A stretch of 34,777 nt of DNA from DASQJL01 sp036380835 (GCA_036380835.1 DASVDZ010000076.1:1-34777); one strand, 5' to 3'; shown: positions 16,001 through 23,330, numbered from the stretch's first letter. The notes: a model not told the origin generated them from the letters alone. Numbers and translations are program-made.

Positions 16001-16222
16001 CTCGTAGTGGTAGATGTCGAAGTGCTCGGTCCGAAGCACCTTCCACTTGAACTTCTTGTACTGGACCTTGTTCTGCCCGAAGAACTGCGCCGCGGCCTCC
16101 CGCGGGGCGGCCGTCCCGACGAGGAGCGTCAGGGCCGCGGCGAGAACCACCCCGGCACCGCGCGTCCTCGCGCGGATCGAGGCGGTCCGGCCGCCCGTGC
16201 GCCGCTCTGCCTGTCGCGTCAT
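13022..16222 (-). CDS. Exported metallopeptidase / TolB-like propeller / BamA-like barrel fusion protein 1
   Basis: The 1066-residue product has a signal peptide (cleavage near AAA-QFF, residue 45) and three parts. Residues 50-300 are a gluzincin-type peptidase domain (Peptidase_MA-like), with HELVH at 159-163 and Glu-192 in WFMEGMAEYLS as likely zinc ligands. Residues 320-600 are PD40/TolB propeller blades (repeated WSPDGKKLAF, WSPDGGTIAF, WTPDGKSLVF). After a low-complexity linker (640-700), residues 725-1066 form a BamA/Omp85-type barrel (FRFGGAFTYRGL, NLEFRFPL, LRYDYGREF) ending in Phe, as outer-membrane barrels do. No POTRA domain is seen. The ATG at 16220-16222 overlaps the AlaX stop (ATGA). 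It is paralogous to the protein at 20463-23270. Role unknown; it is probably surface- or periplasm-facing at the outer membrane. Confidence 0.88.
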   Translation of the reverse strand: MTRQAERRTGGRTASIRARTRGAGVVLAAALTLLVGTAAPREAAAQFFGQNKVQYKKFKWKVLRTEHFDIYHYEGTEAAVQDAALMAERAYERLSRVLDHQIHARVPLVLYASHTDFEQTNITPELISLGTGGITEYLKRRVFLPFTGNFGEFDHVLTHELVHAFQVDILFGDRSGIVSNPFASAPPGWFMEGMAEYLSVGEIDTNTQMWLRDASLEGYLIPINVLAYVGDLRVYRFGQSIWQFIADTYGIGKIGEILKRTKRLGSAERALEASTGLTVEVLSKKWQEAVRREYLPQIADSDKPDAIASRLTDSEHDLSDFNVAPSVSPSGLQMVFISDRSMYNDVYLASALDGKVFKKLVSGERTGTFETLRYFNTSIAWAPDEKTIALPVKAGAEDAIYLIEIPSGKIKGKLRYGLDAIYSPAWSPDGKKLAFIGIKSGFSALYVSDADGKNLSVLASGPFTFRDPAWSPDGGTIAFTTDEGAGTEVEHLIFGKLRLALYDMASGKVTVLPKQAGSSFSPQWTPDGKSLVFVSDRTGTPNVYRVDLATADSYRLSNLLNGVSGLVPEAPCISLSPDGKRLLFTAFTRGGWDIYSVREPRKFINAPGTMLADGEAAPGRIGSLAPLGTREEVSSALMPSVLAAAPDDRSAGDPDGASDGAPVSSAPADSARGTSAAVPDSARGAALADSARGAAIDTTLGTYIREVYHQPLADSTSFVRLPYRARFSRDYVSGGALFASNIGFAGSSVVSFSDVLGNRNVLAVLNLYGDLSQSDIYLAYSNLAHRTNYGLAVFQYRNDLLLLSAPSSDDVESQIYRGGSIFFARPFNRFRRIEYGLQAAVLSERVLRYNYDLGTVSTLQNNGEFFYVAPNIGLVADNALYGSTGPINGGRSRYSVEHAIGDVHYTTGIFDWRRYTNIRHRYALAQRLLAGGSWGRDPQLFRFGGAFTYRGLDYGDLVGTRALLGNLEFRFPLIEQLRLGWPLSINLGGINGVMFLDGATAWERGHDPVFFSSVGGLHTENLHLAYGLGARVNLGYFILRYDYGREFKLDGGVGKPQNFVTFGADF
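14145..14221. repeat. Three imperfect 17-bp repeats encoding an Asp-Ser-Ala-Arg-Gly linker
   Basis: Near-identical units lie at 14145-14161, 14172-14188 and 14205-14221 (consensus CCCCGCGCCGAGTCGGC). Read on the minus strand they encode repeated D-S-A-R-G separated by 4-6 residues, within the linker between the propeller and barrel of fusion protein 1 (residues about 669-695). This looks like replication-slippage expansion of a flexible linker. The paralogue at 20463-23270 lacks it. Confidence 0.75.
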
Positions 16223-17424
16223 TCCCTGGTCCCTTTCTCGGTTCCGGCCATCGCGACGCGGGTCGCGTCGTCCAAGGCGGCGGCGACGTGATCCTCCGGG
16301 ATCGCGCCCTGGGCCGACTCCGGACGGCCGCCACCCTTGGCTCCGTGCCGCGTGCAGAGATCGGCGAAGATCTCCCCCAGGGCTATTGTACCCTTCGGCG
16401 CGCAAAAGTGCGCCCGCACGCTCCCCCGCCCCGCCGCGAGCAGCGCCACGCCGCCGCGGGTCGCGATGAGCGCGGCCAGCGGCGCGATCTCGCCCGGATC
16501 GCGGTCGGGGAAATGGCGCGAGACGACCGCGCCGTGCGGGCCCCGGGGGGCGCCCGCGACCAGCGCGTCCGCTTCGCGTTCGAGCGCTTCCGCGAGGAGG
16601 GGCTTGAGCCGCGACTCGAGGCGGCCCCGTTCTTCCTTGAGACGCGCGATCGCCCGCGGGAGTTCGGGTTCTCCGGTCGTGAATTCGAGACAGAGCCCCT
16701 TGAGGAGCGACGAGGCGCGCCTGAGCCGAGCCAGGGCCCGCCCGCCGCAGACGAAGGGGATCCGTGTCCCCCCCTTGTACCGCTCGGCCCCTAGGATCGC
16801 GATCAGCCCCACCTGCCCGGCGCGCCGCACGTGGGTGCCGCCGCACGCCGACCAGTCGAACCCGTCGACCTCCACGACCCGCACGTCGCCCTCCACCTCC
16901 GGCGCCTTCCGAAGCGGGAACTCGCGCGCCCGCTCGGGCGTCACGACGACGGTGCGGACCTCGCGATCCTCCCAGACGATCTCGTTCGCGCGGCCCTCGA
17001 CCCGCGCGAGGAGGTCCGCGTCCGGGCCGGGGTGGTCCACGTCGATCGTGACGATCTCCTCGCCCATGTGGAACGAGCGGGTGTCGGCGCGGGCCAGGTC
17101 GACGAAGGCGCGGGAGAGGATGTGCTGCCCGGTGTGCTGCTGCATGTGATCGAAGCGGCGGGGCCAGTCGAGCTCCCCCTCGATCGAGGCGCCTGGGCCG
17201 AGGGCGCCGCCGAGCCGGTGCCAGATCGCGCCCCCTTCCTCCGCGACGTCGAGGACCGGAACCCCACCCAGGCGCCCGCGATCGGCCGGCTGCCCGCCGC
17301 CCCCCGGATAGAACGCGGTGACGTCCAGCCGGGCGCTGACCCCCTCGCCGTCGGGGCGCGACTCGAGCACCGTGGCGTGGAACGAGCGAAGCTGGGAGTC
17401 CTGGTAGTAGAGGCGCTGGGTCAA
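16219..17424 (-). CDS. Alanyl-tRNA editing protein AlaX with C-terminal DHHA1 domain
   Basis: Stand-alone AlaX proteins remove serine or glycine wrongly attached to tRNA-Ala. The 401-residue protein has an AlaRS second-additional-domain-like N-terminus (VTAFYPGGGGQPADRG), the zinc-binding editing motifs HTGQH (97-101) and CGGTH (194-198), a coiled segment (about 255-285) and a DHHA1 domain with GAKGGGRPESAQG near the end. This is the long AlaX type. The start is TTG at 17422-17424, with GAGG about 10 nt upstream; no better ATG or GTG fits the N-terminus. A terminator lies upstream at 17477-17507, so the gene needs its own promoter; a weak TAGTAT is visible around 17470. The downstream neighbour is the barrel fusion protein, coupled by ATGA, with no obvious functional link. 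Confidence 0.93.
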   Translation of the reverse strand: MTQRLYYQDSQLRSFHATVLESRPDGEGVSARLDVTAFYPGGGGQPADRGRLGGVPVLDVAEEGGAIWHRLGGALGPGASIEGELDWPRRFDHMQQHTGQHILSRAFVDLARADTRSFHMGEEIVTIDVDHPGPDADLLARVEGRANEIVWEDREVRTVVVTPERAREFPLRKAPEVEGDVRVVEVDGFDWSACGGTHVRRAGQVGLIAILGAERYKGGTRIPFVCGGRALARLRRASSLLKGLCLEFTTGEPELPRAIARLKEERGRLESRLKPLLAEALEREADALVAGAPRGPHGAVVSRHFPDRDPGEIAPLAALIATRGGVALLAAGRGSVRAHFCAPKGTIALGEIFADLCTRHGAKGGGRPESAQGAIPEDHVAAALDDATRVAMAGTEKGTRE

Positions 17425-17476
17425 GCGGGCGGATCCTCGGTCCGGGCGTGGAAGGCGTTCCCGCGAGAATACTAGA

Positions 17477-17507
17477 GAGGCTCCCCGGGGAGCAATCGGG
17501 GAGCCTC
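17477..17507 (-). terminator. Strong hairpin terminator after the helical-protein gene
   Basis: A perfect 11-bp inverted repeat, GAGGCTCCCCG and its complement, encloses a 9-nt loop. It is 24 nt past the stop of the gene at 17531-18028. On the minus strand it is followed by TCTAGTATTCTC, which is moderately T-rich, whereas the plus-strand side is G-rich. It is therefore most likely a minus-strand terminator separating that gene from AlaX. Confidence 0.65.
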
Positions 17508-17530
17508 GTGGGATCGGGGCGCGGCCCGGA

Positions 17531-18028
17531 TCAGCGCGTGAGCGCCTCGTTCCGCTGCTCGATGAGATCGGCGATCGTCTCCGTGGTGCCGCGAAGCTCC
17601 GCCAGGTTCATCTCGAACCGTTCGTCGTGGATGTAGGCCTTCTCCAGCTCGTGGACGACGCCGTGGAGCCGGTCGAGCGACTCGACGATCTGCCGGTCGA
17701 GCGCCGCCGCCGCGTCCACCGCCTCGTCGCTCGGCGACGACTTCTGCGTCGGGGACGGCATCGAGATCGCGTCGGCCAGGAACTCCAGCTTGCGCGCGCC
17801 CGCGTCCACTTCCTCGAGCAGGTCGGAGTAGTCCTCCCGGAACTGATGGCTCTCGACGCGCTCCAGGCGGTGCGCTTCGCTGGCCAGGTGCTCCGCGATG
17901 CCGTGCCGGAACCGTCGATCGTCCTCGCGCCGCTGCGTCAGCTCCTGGTAGCCCTTGTAGCCCGGGACCCGGCGCGCGATTTCTTCGACCGCGTCGAGCG
18001 TGGCGAGCTTCTGGCGGGTGCGTGGCAT
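17531..18028 (-). CDS. Helical (coiled-coil-rich) protein of unknown function
   Basis: I do not recognise this 165-residue protein. It has no signal peptide or membrane segment, is rich in Glu, Arg, Leu and Ala and should be almost entirely helical. Landmarks are VPGYKGYQEL near residue 25, a long charged helix to about residue 85, a Ser/Pro-rich break (SMPSPTQKSSPSDE) and a second helical half ending LIEQRNEALTR. The ATG at 18026-18028 is chosen for the strong AGGAGG 9 nt upstream; an in-frame ATG 22 codons earlier lacks this. A perfect sigma-54 promoter match lies at 18224-18239, giving a leader of about 185 nt. A hairpin terminator follows the gene, so it is probably a single-gene transcript. 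Confidence 0.8.
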   Translation of the reverse strand: MPRTRQKLATLDAVEEIARRVPGYKGYQELTQRREDDRRFRHGIAEHLASEAHRLERVESHQFREDYSDLLEEVDAGARKLEFLADAISMPSPTQKSSPSDEAVDAAAALDRQIVESLDRLHGVVHELEKAYIHDERFEMNLAELRGTTETIADLIEQRNEALTR

Positions 18029-18120
18029 TCGCTTCGTCCTCCTGACAGATGCAGAGTGCACGATTCCTCGCCGGTGGGCAGCCACGAGCGACATCACCGG
18101 TCGTCGCCCGTCGGGCTCCG

Positions 18121-18137
18121 CCGGCGCCGCGCGCCGG
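18121..18137 (-). promoter_or_regulatory. Leader hairpin
   Basis: CCGGCGC and GCGCCGG form a perfect 7-bp stem around a 3-nt loop, within the predicted leader of the helical-protein gene. No U tract follows, so it is not an obvious terminator. It may be a chance product of GC-rich DNA. Confidence 0.3.
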
Positions 18138-18223
18138 ACGGTATCGAATTGAAGCACCGGCAGATGCGTCCGAATCGCGGGCGCCCTTTCCGGAGGGCCG
18201 CCCCGCGCCGTAGCCGTGAGGTC

Positions 18224-18239
18224 TGCAACGCGTGTGCCA
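18224..18239 (-). promoter_or_regulatory. Sigma-54 (-24/-12) promoter match for the helical-protein gene
   Basis: On the minus strand the site reads TGGCACACGCGTTGCA, a full match to the RpoN consensus TGGCAC-N5-TTGCA with the required GG-N10-GC spacing. It shares 13 of 16 bases with the site at 2251-2266. It begins 17 nt beyond the stop of the upstream lipoprotein gene. The predicted start is near 18213. Confidence 0.72.
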
Positions 18240-18255
18240 TCCCGCGTGGGGCCCC

Positions 18256-19563
18256 TCAGGGCCGGTAGACCGCCACGCGATACGGGACCCCCAGGACGTG
18301 GGACCGCCGAACGATGACGCCGGCCGGCGAGACCTCGAGCAGCGCGTTCGACGCGAGATCGGCCACCCAGCAATCGCCCGATCGCGGCTCCACCGTGATT
18401 CCATACGGTTCGATGCCGGTCAGGGTCGATTGGGTTTGGCCCTGCAGGTTGACCCGCGTGAGTCGGCCCTGGCCCGCGTTGACGACGCCCTGCTCGCTGA
18501 TCCAGAGCGACCGCGTGAGCGGATCCACCTCGAGGTCGACGACGTTGAGGAGACCCGTGCGGAGCGGAGCGCCGGGATCGGGATCGCCCGCGACCAGGTA
18601 GTAGAGATCGAAGAGGTCGGCGTCGTGGACGGCCACCCACGCGCCTCCGACCGCGGCGTCGACGGCGATGGCCCCGACGCCTCCGGGCAACCGCCAGGAA
18701 TCGACGACGCTGCCCGTCGCCGCGGCGTGGTCCACCCACCCCTCCGCCGTCCCGACCCAGACGGTGCCGCTCAGGGCGTCCGCCTCCACCGCGGTCGGCC
18801 TGAGCCCGGTCAGGAAGATCGTGTTCCCGGGGATCACCGCGGTCGTATCGGCGAGATAGGAAACCACCGCCGCGGCGTAGGGACGCGTCGCCCAGACGAT
18901 CCCCTTCTGCGCCCCGACCGACAGGTCGGCGGGGCCCGTGACGTCGATTTCCTGCCCGACGGTCGTGCCGTTGAACCGTCTTCGCTCGATCGTGCCGAGG
19001 TCGTACTGGCTGAGCCAGAACCATCCTCGTTCCGGATCGAGGACCATGTCCGTATAGGCGACCTTCGAAGCGATCGAGTAGAGGAGCTCGCGCGCGTCCG
19101 CGGTCAAAGCCGAGAACCCGGCCGGCTCGGCGGTCAGCGCGACGATGCGAAGCGGGCCCGGCGCGGCCGTGTCGGCCGGGCTTACCGCGCTGTCTCCGGT
19201 CGTGAACGTCGCGACGAGCCGATAGACGTAGACCGAATCGTTCAGCACGTCGGAGTCTTCCGCCGATCCGACGTAGGACGGGAAGACCGCCCCGGGAAGG
19301 AGGAGCGGCGTCCCCCCCGGCCGCCAGCGCTCCACGTGGTATCCCTCGACCCCCTGCTGCGTGAGGAGCGGCCACCGGAGCTGGACGACGCCGTCCCCGG
19401 CGAGCGCCTGGAACCCGACGAGCATCCCGTGCGTGACGCGATTCCTCGGGTCGAGCGGATTGTCGCGGGCGCGGGTGGCGCACCCTCCCGCGAGCGCGGC
19501 CAGCGCCAGGGCCGCGGCGAAGGCGGCGATCCGTCGGGAACGCTCGGGGCGCGCGCGAGTCAT
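18256..19563 (-). CDS. Lipoprotein with fibronectin-like domain and NHL/SMP-30-type propeller
   Basis: The 435-residue protein has a lipoprotein signal peptide with lipobox LAGGC (Cys-28), then RDNPLDPRN. Similar N-P-x-D-P motifs follow the lipidated Cys in exported proteins of FCB-type bacteria. Residues about 48-130 look like a fibronectin type III domain (VQLRWPLLTQQGVEGYHVERW, then VYVYRLVATF). Residues 140-435 contain repeated propeller-like units with W-V/W-I strands (GIVWATRPYAAAVVSY, GTVWVGTAEGWVD, GAWVAVHDAD, RSLWISEQGVV, GDCWVADLASNALLEVSPAG). It is probably tethered to the outer membrane. It begins 13 nt after the PEGA gene with no clear ribosome binding site, so translation may be coupled. 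Function unknown. Confidence 0.82.
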   Translation of the reverse strand: MTRARPERSRRIAAFAAALALAALAGGCATRARDNPLDPRNRVTHGMLVGFQALAGDGVVQLRWPLLTQQGVEGYHVERWRPGGTPLLLPGAVFPSYVGSAEDSDVLNDSVYVYRLVATFTTGDSAVSPADTAAPGPLRIVALTAEPAGFSALTADARELLYSIASKVAYTDMVLDPERGWFWLSQYDLGTIERRRFNGTTVGQEIDVTGPADLSVGAQKGIVWATRPYAAAVVSYLADTTAVIPGNTIFLTGLRPTAVEADALSGTVWVGTAEGWVDHAAATGSVVDSWRLPGGVGAIAVDAAVGGAWVAVHDADLFDLYYLVAGDPDPGAPLRTGLLNVVDLEVDPLTRSLWISEQGVVNAGQGRLTRVNLQGQTQSTLTGIEPYGITVEPRSGDCWVADLASNALLEVSPAGVIVRRSHVLGVPYRVAVYRP

Positions 19564-19576
19564 GCCGGGCGACCGG

Positions 19577-20542
19577 TCAGCGCGCGCTCGTGACGAGGAG
19601 GAAGAGCCCCGCGGTCAGGAGCACCTGTCCCGAGCCGAGCGACGTGGCCGCGAGGTGGTCGTAGTGGATCGTGCGGTCGTAGAGGCGCGGGATCGCGTCC
19701 GGGTCGGAGGACGACTGGTAGCGCGCGTACCAGCGGTCCCCCTCGCGCCGGAACAGGGCCGCGGCTCCGGTCAGGGCGGCGCCGGCGCCGATCATCGCCA
19801 CCTGGACCCAGCGCCGCTTGAGCGCCGGGGGAGACGGAGGAGGGGCGGTCGGGAGATGCGGCGCCACGCGGCGCATGGCGATCGTCACGCGGCTGTCCGT
19901 CGAGGAGGCGAGGCGGAGCAGGTCGGCGCCCAGGACCGTGGTGTCGGCGTGCTCCGGGGCCTCGAGGCGGATCGCGCGGCGTTCGATGGCCGACGGGAGG
20001 AGGCGCACCGGCGTCTCCCCCGCGAGCGAGTCGCCGGGCACGAGCCCGCCCACGCGGAAGAAGAGCGACGCGGGCTCGGGATCGCTCCTCAAGAGCACCG
20101 AAGGGCGGAGGTCGAGGACCACCGTCCTCGCGTCTCCGGGCCCCGGCGTCACGATGGCGGCGTCGCGGCCCGTGTCGAAGACGCGGGGGTCTTCGGGGAT
20201 CGCCTGGACGCGGATCGGCTTCGCCGCGACCCAGAGCGGGCCGACCGGCGAGCGCCCGGCCTTCACGCCGTCGATGAGCACGAGGAGCCCGGACGGCATC
20301 GTCTCGACCCGGAGGGTGGCGGCCGCCGAGTCGGCGCTCGCGACGTCCGGCTGGATCGGGGAGCCCGCGTAGGCGCGCCACGCCCCGGGGCTCGGGATCG
20401 CCGCCGCGAGAAGGGCGACGCCCCCGAGGAGCAGGGCCCGTCCGGTGGCCCCCCGCGGCTTCCTAGTAGTCGAATCCGATGTAGAACTCCCGTTCCCAGC
20501 CCGGCTTGACGTCCTTGAAATCGGTGCGCCGCGCGAAATCAT
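19577..20542 (-). CDS. PEGA-domain membrane-anchored protein
   Basis: The 321-residue product has a hydrophobic leader (ALLLGGVALLAAA, then AYAG, a possible signal peptidase site) and a PEGA-type domain (residues about 75-120: LRVETMPSGLLVLIDGVKAG, then SPVGPL). An Asp/Val-rich beta region follows, and two C-terminal hydrophobic segments (about 245-258 and 303-318) flank a conserved-looking GDRWYARYQSSSDPDAIPRL patch. PEGA domains are common in surface-linked proteins. The only in-frame ATG is at 20540-20542, inside the barrel gene upstream (80-nt overlap), which makes a 35-residue Ser/Arg-rich n-region. A non-standard start nearer 20460 is possible. It probably belongs to the transcript from 23331-23359. 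Confidence 0.68.
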   Translation of the reverse strand: MISRGAPISRTSSRAGNGSSTSDSTTRKPRGATGRALLLGGVALLAAAIPSPGAWRAYAGSPIQPDVASADSAAATLRVETMPSGLLVLIDGVKAGRSPVGPLWVAAKPIRVQAIPEDPRVFDTGRDAAIVTPGPGDARTVVLDLRPSVLLRSDPEPASLFFRVGGLVPGDSLAGETPVRLLPSAIERRAIRLEAPEHADTTVLGADLLRLASSTDSRVTIAMRRVAPHLPTAPPPSPPALKRRWVQVAMIGAGAALTGAAALFRREGDRWYARYQSSSDPDAIPRLYDRTIHYDHLAATSLGSGQVLLTAGLFLLVTSAR

Positions 20543-23270
20543 AGCGGAGCACCAGATAGCCCCCGAGGCTCATCCTGAGCCCGAGCCCGAAGCTCCCCTT
20601 CGGCTTCGGGATCTTCTCGAACTTCTCCCATGCGTTCCCCGCGTCGACGAACGCGGCCCCCTCCATGCCCGGCAGCTCGAGTCCGCGGAGCGGCACCCCG
20701 AGGACGATGTTGTCGAAGAGCGGGAAGCGGTACTCGGCGTTCGCGAGATAGACCCGCGTCCCGTAGATGCTCCGCCGGGCGTACCCGCGCAGGGTGTTCG
20801 TGCCGCCCATCACGAAGCGCTCGGGATCGGCGCCGTTGCTCATCCGCCCCTGCGCGCGGAGCGCGACCGACGTCCACTGGCTGACGCGGACGTAGCGGCG
20901 CACGTCGGCGCTCAGGGTCAGGTTCTCCGCGCGCCCGGTGTTCCAGTTCGTGGTGAGGGCGCCCGTCAGATTGTAGCGCGATCCGTCGCGCGGGCCGGTC
21001 GCGAACCAGAGCGTGTTGTCCCGGATGAGCGAGATCGAGTGGCTGGTGAGGAATCCCTCGCGAAGCGACCCGTCCTCGCGCTCCTTCTGGTCGTAGAAGG
21101 CCTCCGCCGAGCCCTCGATGCGGCTGAAGCGCGAGAAGGGATACGACGCGACCAGCGATCCCCCCGCGCGGCGCTCGAAGTAGTCGTAGCCGAGCGCGTC
21201 GCGGTAGTCGCCCGCGAGGTGGAAGCCCCCGACGCCGTAGTTCCACCGGTGCTGGCGGTTCACGAACCAGAGCCCGGCGTTCATTCGGGAGAGGATGTCC
21301 CCCGCCGTCTCCGCCGTGTTCCCGATCTCGAAGACGTACGTCCGGTTTCCGAGCAGATCGCTGAACGCGCCCACCACGCCCTCGCCCAGGTTCTCGTTCG
21401 GGTTGAACGAGAGGCCGCCGGAGACGAGGTCGAGGCCGTATCGGGGCTCGTACGGGCCCGGCTTCTGGGGCGCCTGGGCGAGCGTCTCTTCCCAACCCCA
21501 CGTGGGCGGCGTCGACTCGAGCACGAGCGAGAACGAGTCGGCCTCCGCGGGCGTCTGCGGCACCGGCATCTGATAGATGCCGAAGCCCTGCTTGCGGAAG
21601 CCGGTGAAGAGGAGGCTCCTGCCGTCGGGCGTCCACGCGGGATCGAGCGCGGTGCCGAGCAGGCGGCCGACGCGCGCGCCCTCCCCGCTCGGATCGACGG
21701 CGTACAGGTTGAAGCCGCCGTCGCGGTCGGAGGCGAACGCGATCCGGCCCCCGTCGGGCGACCAGACGGGGGTCTGGTCGATCCAGGGACCGCAGGTCAA
21801 GTACCGGACCTCCCCCGAATCGAGCGTCAGGAGGAACAGGTTCTGGTGGCCGTCCCGCCCGTAGCGCGTCCGGTCCGACGCGAAGACGATCGTCGAGGCA
21901 TCCGGCGACCACGACGGATCGTTGTCGGCGTAGTCGTCGTTCGTGAGCCGCGTGATCGTGTCGGACGACGGCGTGAAGACGTAGAGGTCGGAGCGCCCCG
22001 AGGGCGTGACGCCGGAGAACGCGATCTTCCCGCCGTCGGGAGACCACGCGGGCGACGCGAGGGAGGTCAGCCCGGTGAAGTGGCGGCGGAGCGTCACCTT
22101 CTTGGTGGCGAGGTCCATCACGAAGAGCGCGTCGCTGCCGTTCCACTTCGAGATGAACGCCAGCTCGCCGCGGCGCGACACGCCGATCCGGCTCTGGAAC
22201 GGATGGAACGATTCGAACTGGGCGGTCCGCTGCCCGCGCACGACCGATTTCACGTCGCGCTCGCGCCCCTCGTAGGAGGCGCTGTAGATGTTCGTGTAGC
22301 CGCTGCGGGCCGAGAGGAAGAGGTAGCGGTGCCCGCCGAGGATCGTCGAGTCGGGGACCGCGATCGGCTTCAGGTTCACGCCCTGGGACACGGCACGCTC
22401 CTCCGCGGCCAGGGTGAGCGAGACGCGGTCCTTCACCTCCGGGAAGTACTTCCGCTTCATCGCGTAGATCCAGTCCTCGGACAGGCGGTGCGACGGGACG
22501 CCGGTGACCCGCGCGAGGAGCTTGTCGAACCGGTCCTCCTTGTAGAGGTCGGTGTAGAGGCGGCGGAGCGCGTCCTGGCCGTACGTCTCGCCGATGTACT
22601 GGCAGATCGACTGGCCGAGCTTGTAGATCGTGAATGTCCCGTCGTACCGCCAGAGCTCGCTGATCGGCGGGAGCTGGCTCTCGAGCACCATGTCGGAGAG
22701 GACCATGGTCCCCTGGGCGTCCCATTCGGCCGACCAGTACTCGGCGAGCCCCTCGGAGAACCAGAGCGGCGGCACGAGGTACGTGCTCCGCCGGTGCGCC
22801 TTGTAGACCTGGTCCATGATGTCGAACTGGAAGACGTGGACCATCTCGTGGTGGATCACATGGCGGAATTCGGCGTAGGAGCCGGTGAACGGCAGCACGA
22901 CCCGGCCCTTCAGGTACTCCGTGAACCCCTGCACTCCCTCGGGGACGGAGAACGGGCTCACGTTGTTCTGCTCGAAGTGCTGGTGCGAGGCGAAGACGAT
23001 CATCGGCACCGAGTGGGTGACCTCGTGCTGGAATTTCGTCTTCAGGTCCTGATAGCTCTCCTCGGCCATCGCGAGCGCCAGGCGAGCGAGCGGCTCCTCC
23101 TCGGGGTAGTAGAAGATCTCGACGTGCTCTCCATGGAGCGTGAGCCAATCGAACGACTCGTACTGCACCTTGTTCTTGCCGAAGGCGTAGTACTGCGCGG
23201 CGGCGGGCGAAGCGGCGGCGAGCAGACTCACCGCGGAGAGACCGACGAGGAACCGGATCGTTTTCTTCAT
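20463..23270 (-). CDS. Exported metallopeptidase / TolB-like propeller / BamA-like barrel fusion protein 2
   Basis: This 935-residue paralogue of the 13022-16222 protein begins MKKTIRFLVGLSAVSLLAAA with a signal peptide cut near Ala-25. The peptidase domain (about 30-280) has HEMVH at 141-145 and Glu-173 in WFSEGLAEYWS. Residues 310-570 contain propeller blades (WSPDGGKIAF, WSPDASTIVF, WSPDGGRIAF, WTPDGRSLLF). Residues 608-935 form the barrel (FVMGGTNTLRGYARRS, NAEYRFPL, GLGLRMSLGGYLVLRYDF, final FYIGFDY ending in an aromatic residue). The two proteins share long motifs in the peptidase part: G-x-N-K-V-Q-Y, F-E-Q-x-N and EYLKGRV/EYLKRRV followed by LPFTG. A good sigma-70 promoter lies 60 nt upstream. 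The PEGA protein and the propeller lipoprotein follow. Function unknown; the outer membrane is the likely site. Confidence 0.88.
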   Translation of the reverse strand: MKKTIRFLVGLSAVSLLAAASPAAAQYYAFGKNKVQYESFDWLTLHGEHVEIFYYPEEEPLARLALAMAEESYQDLKTKFQHEVTHSVPMIVFASHQHFEQNNVSPFSVPEGVQGFTEYLKGRVVLPFTGSYAEFRHVIHHEMVHVFQFDIMDQVYKAHRRSTYLVPPLWFSEGLAEYWSAEWDAQGTMVLSDMVLESQLPPISELWRYDGTFTIYKLGQSICQYIGETYGQDALRRLYTDLYKEDRFDKLLARVTGVPSHRLSEDWIYAMKRKYFPEVKDRVSLTLAAEERAVSQGVNLKPIAVPDSTILGGHRYLFLSARSGYTNIYSASYEGRERDVKSVVRGQRTAQFESFHPFQSRIGVSRRGELAFISKWNGSDALFVMDLATKKVTLRRHFTGLTSLASPAWSPDGGKIAFSGVTPSGRSDLYVFTPSSDTITRLTNDDYADNDPSWSPDASTIVFASDRTRYGRDGHQNLFLLTLDSGEVRYLTCGPWIDQTPVWSPDGGRIAFASDRDGGFNLYAVDPSGEGARVGRLLGTALDPAWTPDGRSLLFTGFRKQGFGIYQMPVPQTPAEADSFSLVLESTPPTWGWEETLAQAPQKPGPYEPRYGLDLVSGGLSFNPNENLGEGVVGAFSDLLGNRTYVFEIGNTAETAGDILSRMNAGLWFVNRQHRWNYGVGGFHLAGDYRDALGYDYFERRAGGSLVASYPFSRFSRIEGSAEAFYDQKEREDGSLREGFLTSHSISLIRDNTLWFATGPRDGSRYNLTGALTTNWNTGRAENLTLSADVRRYVRVSQWTSVALRAQGRMSNGADPERFVMGGTNTLRGYARRSIYGTRVYLANAEYRFPLFDNIVLGVPLRGLELPGMEGAAFVDAGNAWEKFEKIPKPKGSFGLGLRMSLGGYLVLRYDFARRTDFKDVKPGWEREFYIGFDY

Positions 23271-23330
23271 TCAGAGCGGCCTTCGGATGAGTCCGCCCGG
23301 CGAGACGACGACTGGGAGGGAACAGTCTCT

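Larger units (their letters stand above)
18029..18255. other. 227-nt intergenic region upstream of the helical-protein gene
   Basis: The gap holds a sigma-54-type promoter match (18224-18239, minus), a short perfect hairpin (18121-18137) and a strong ribosome binding site (AGGAGG near 18041). From the predicted start near 18213 the transcript would have a leader of about 185 nt. An open reading frame in the same phase as the downstream gene begins at an ATG 22 codons upstream of the chosen start. I see no tRNA or other gene. Confidence 0.65.
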
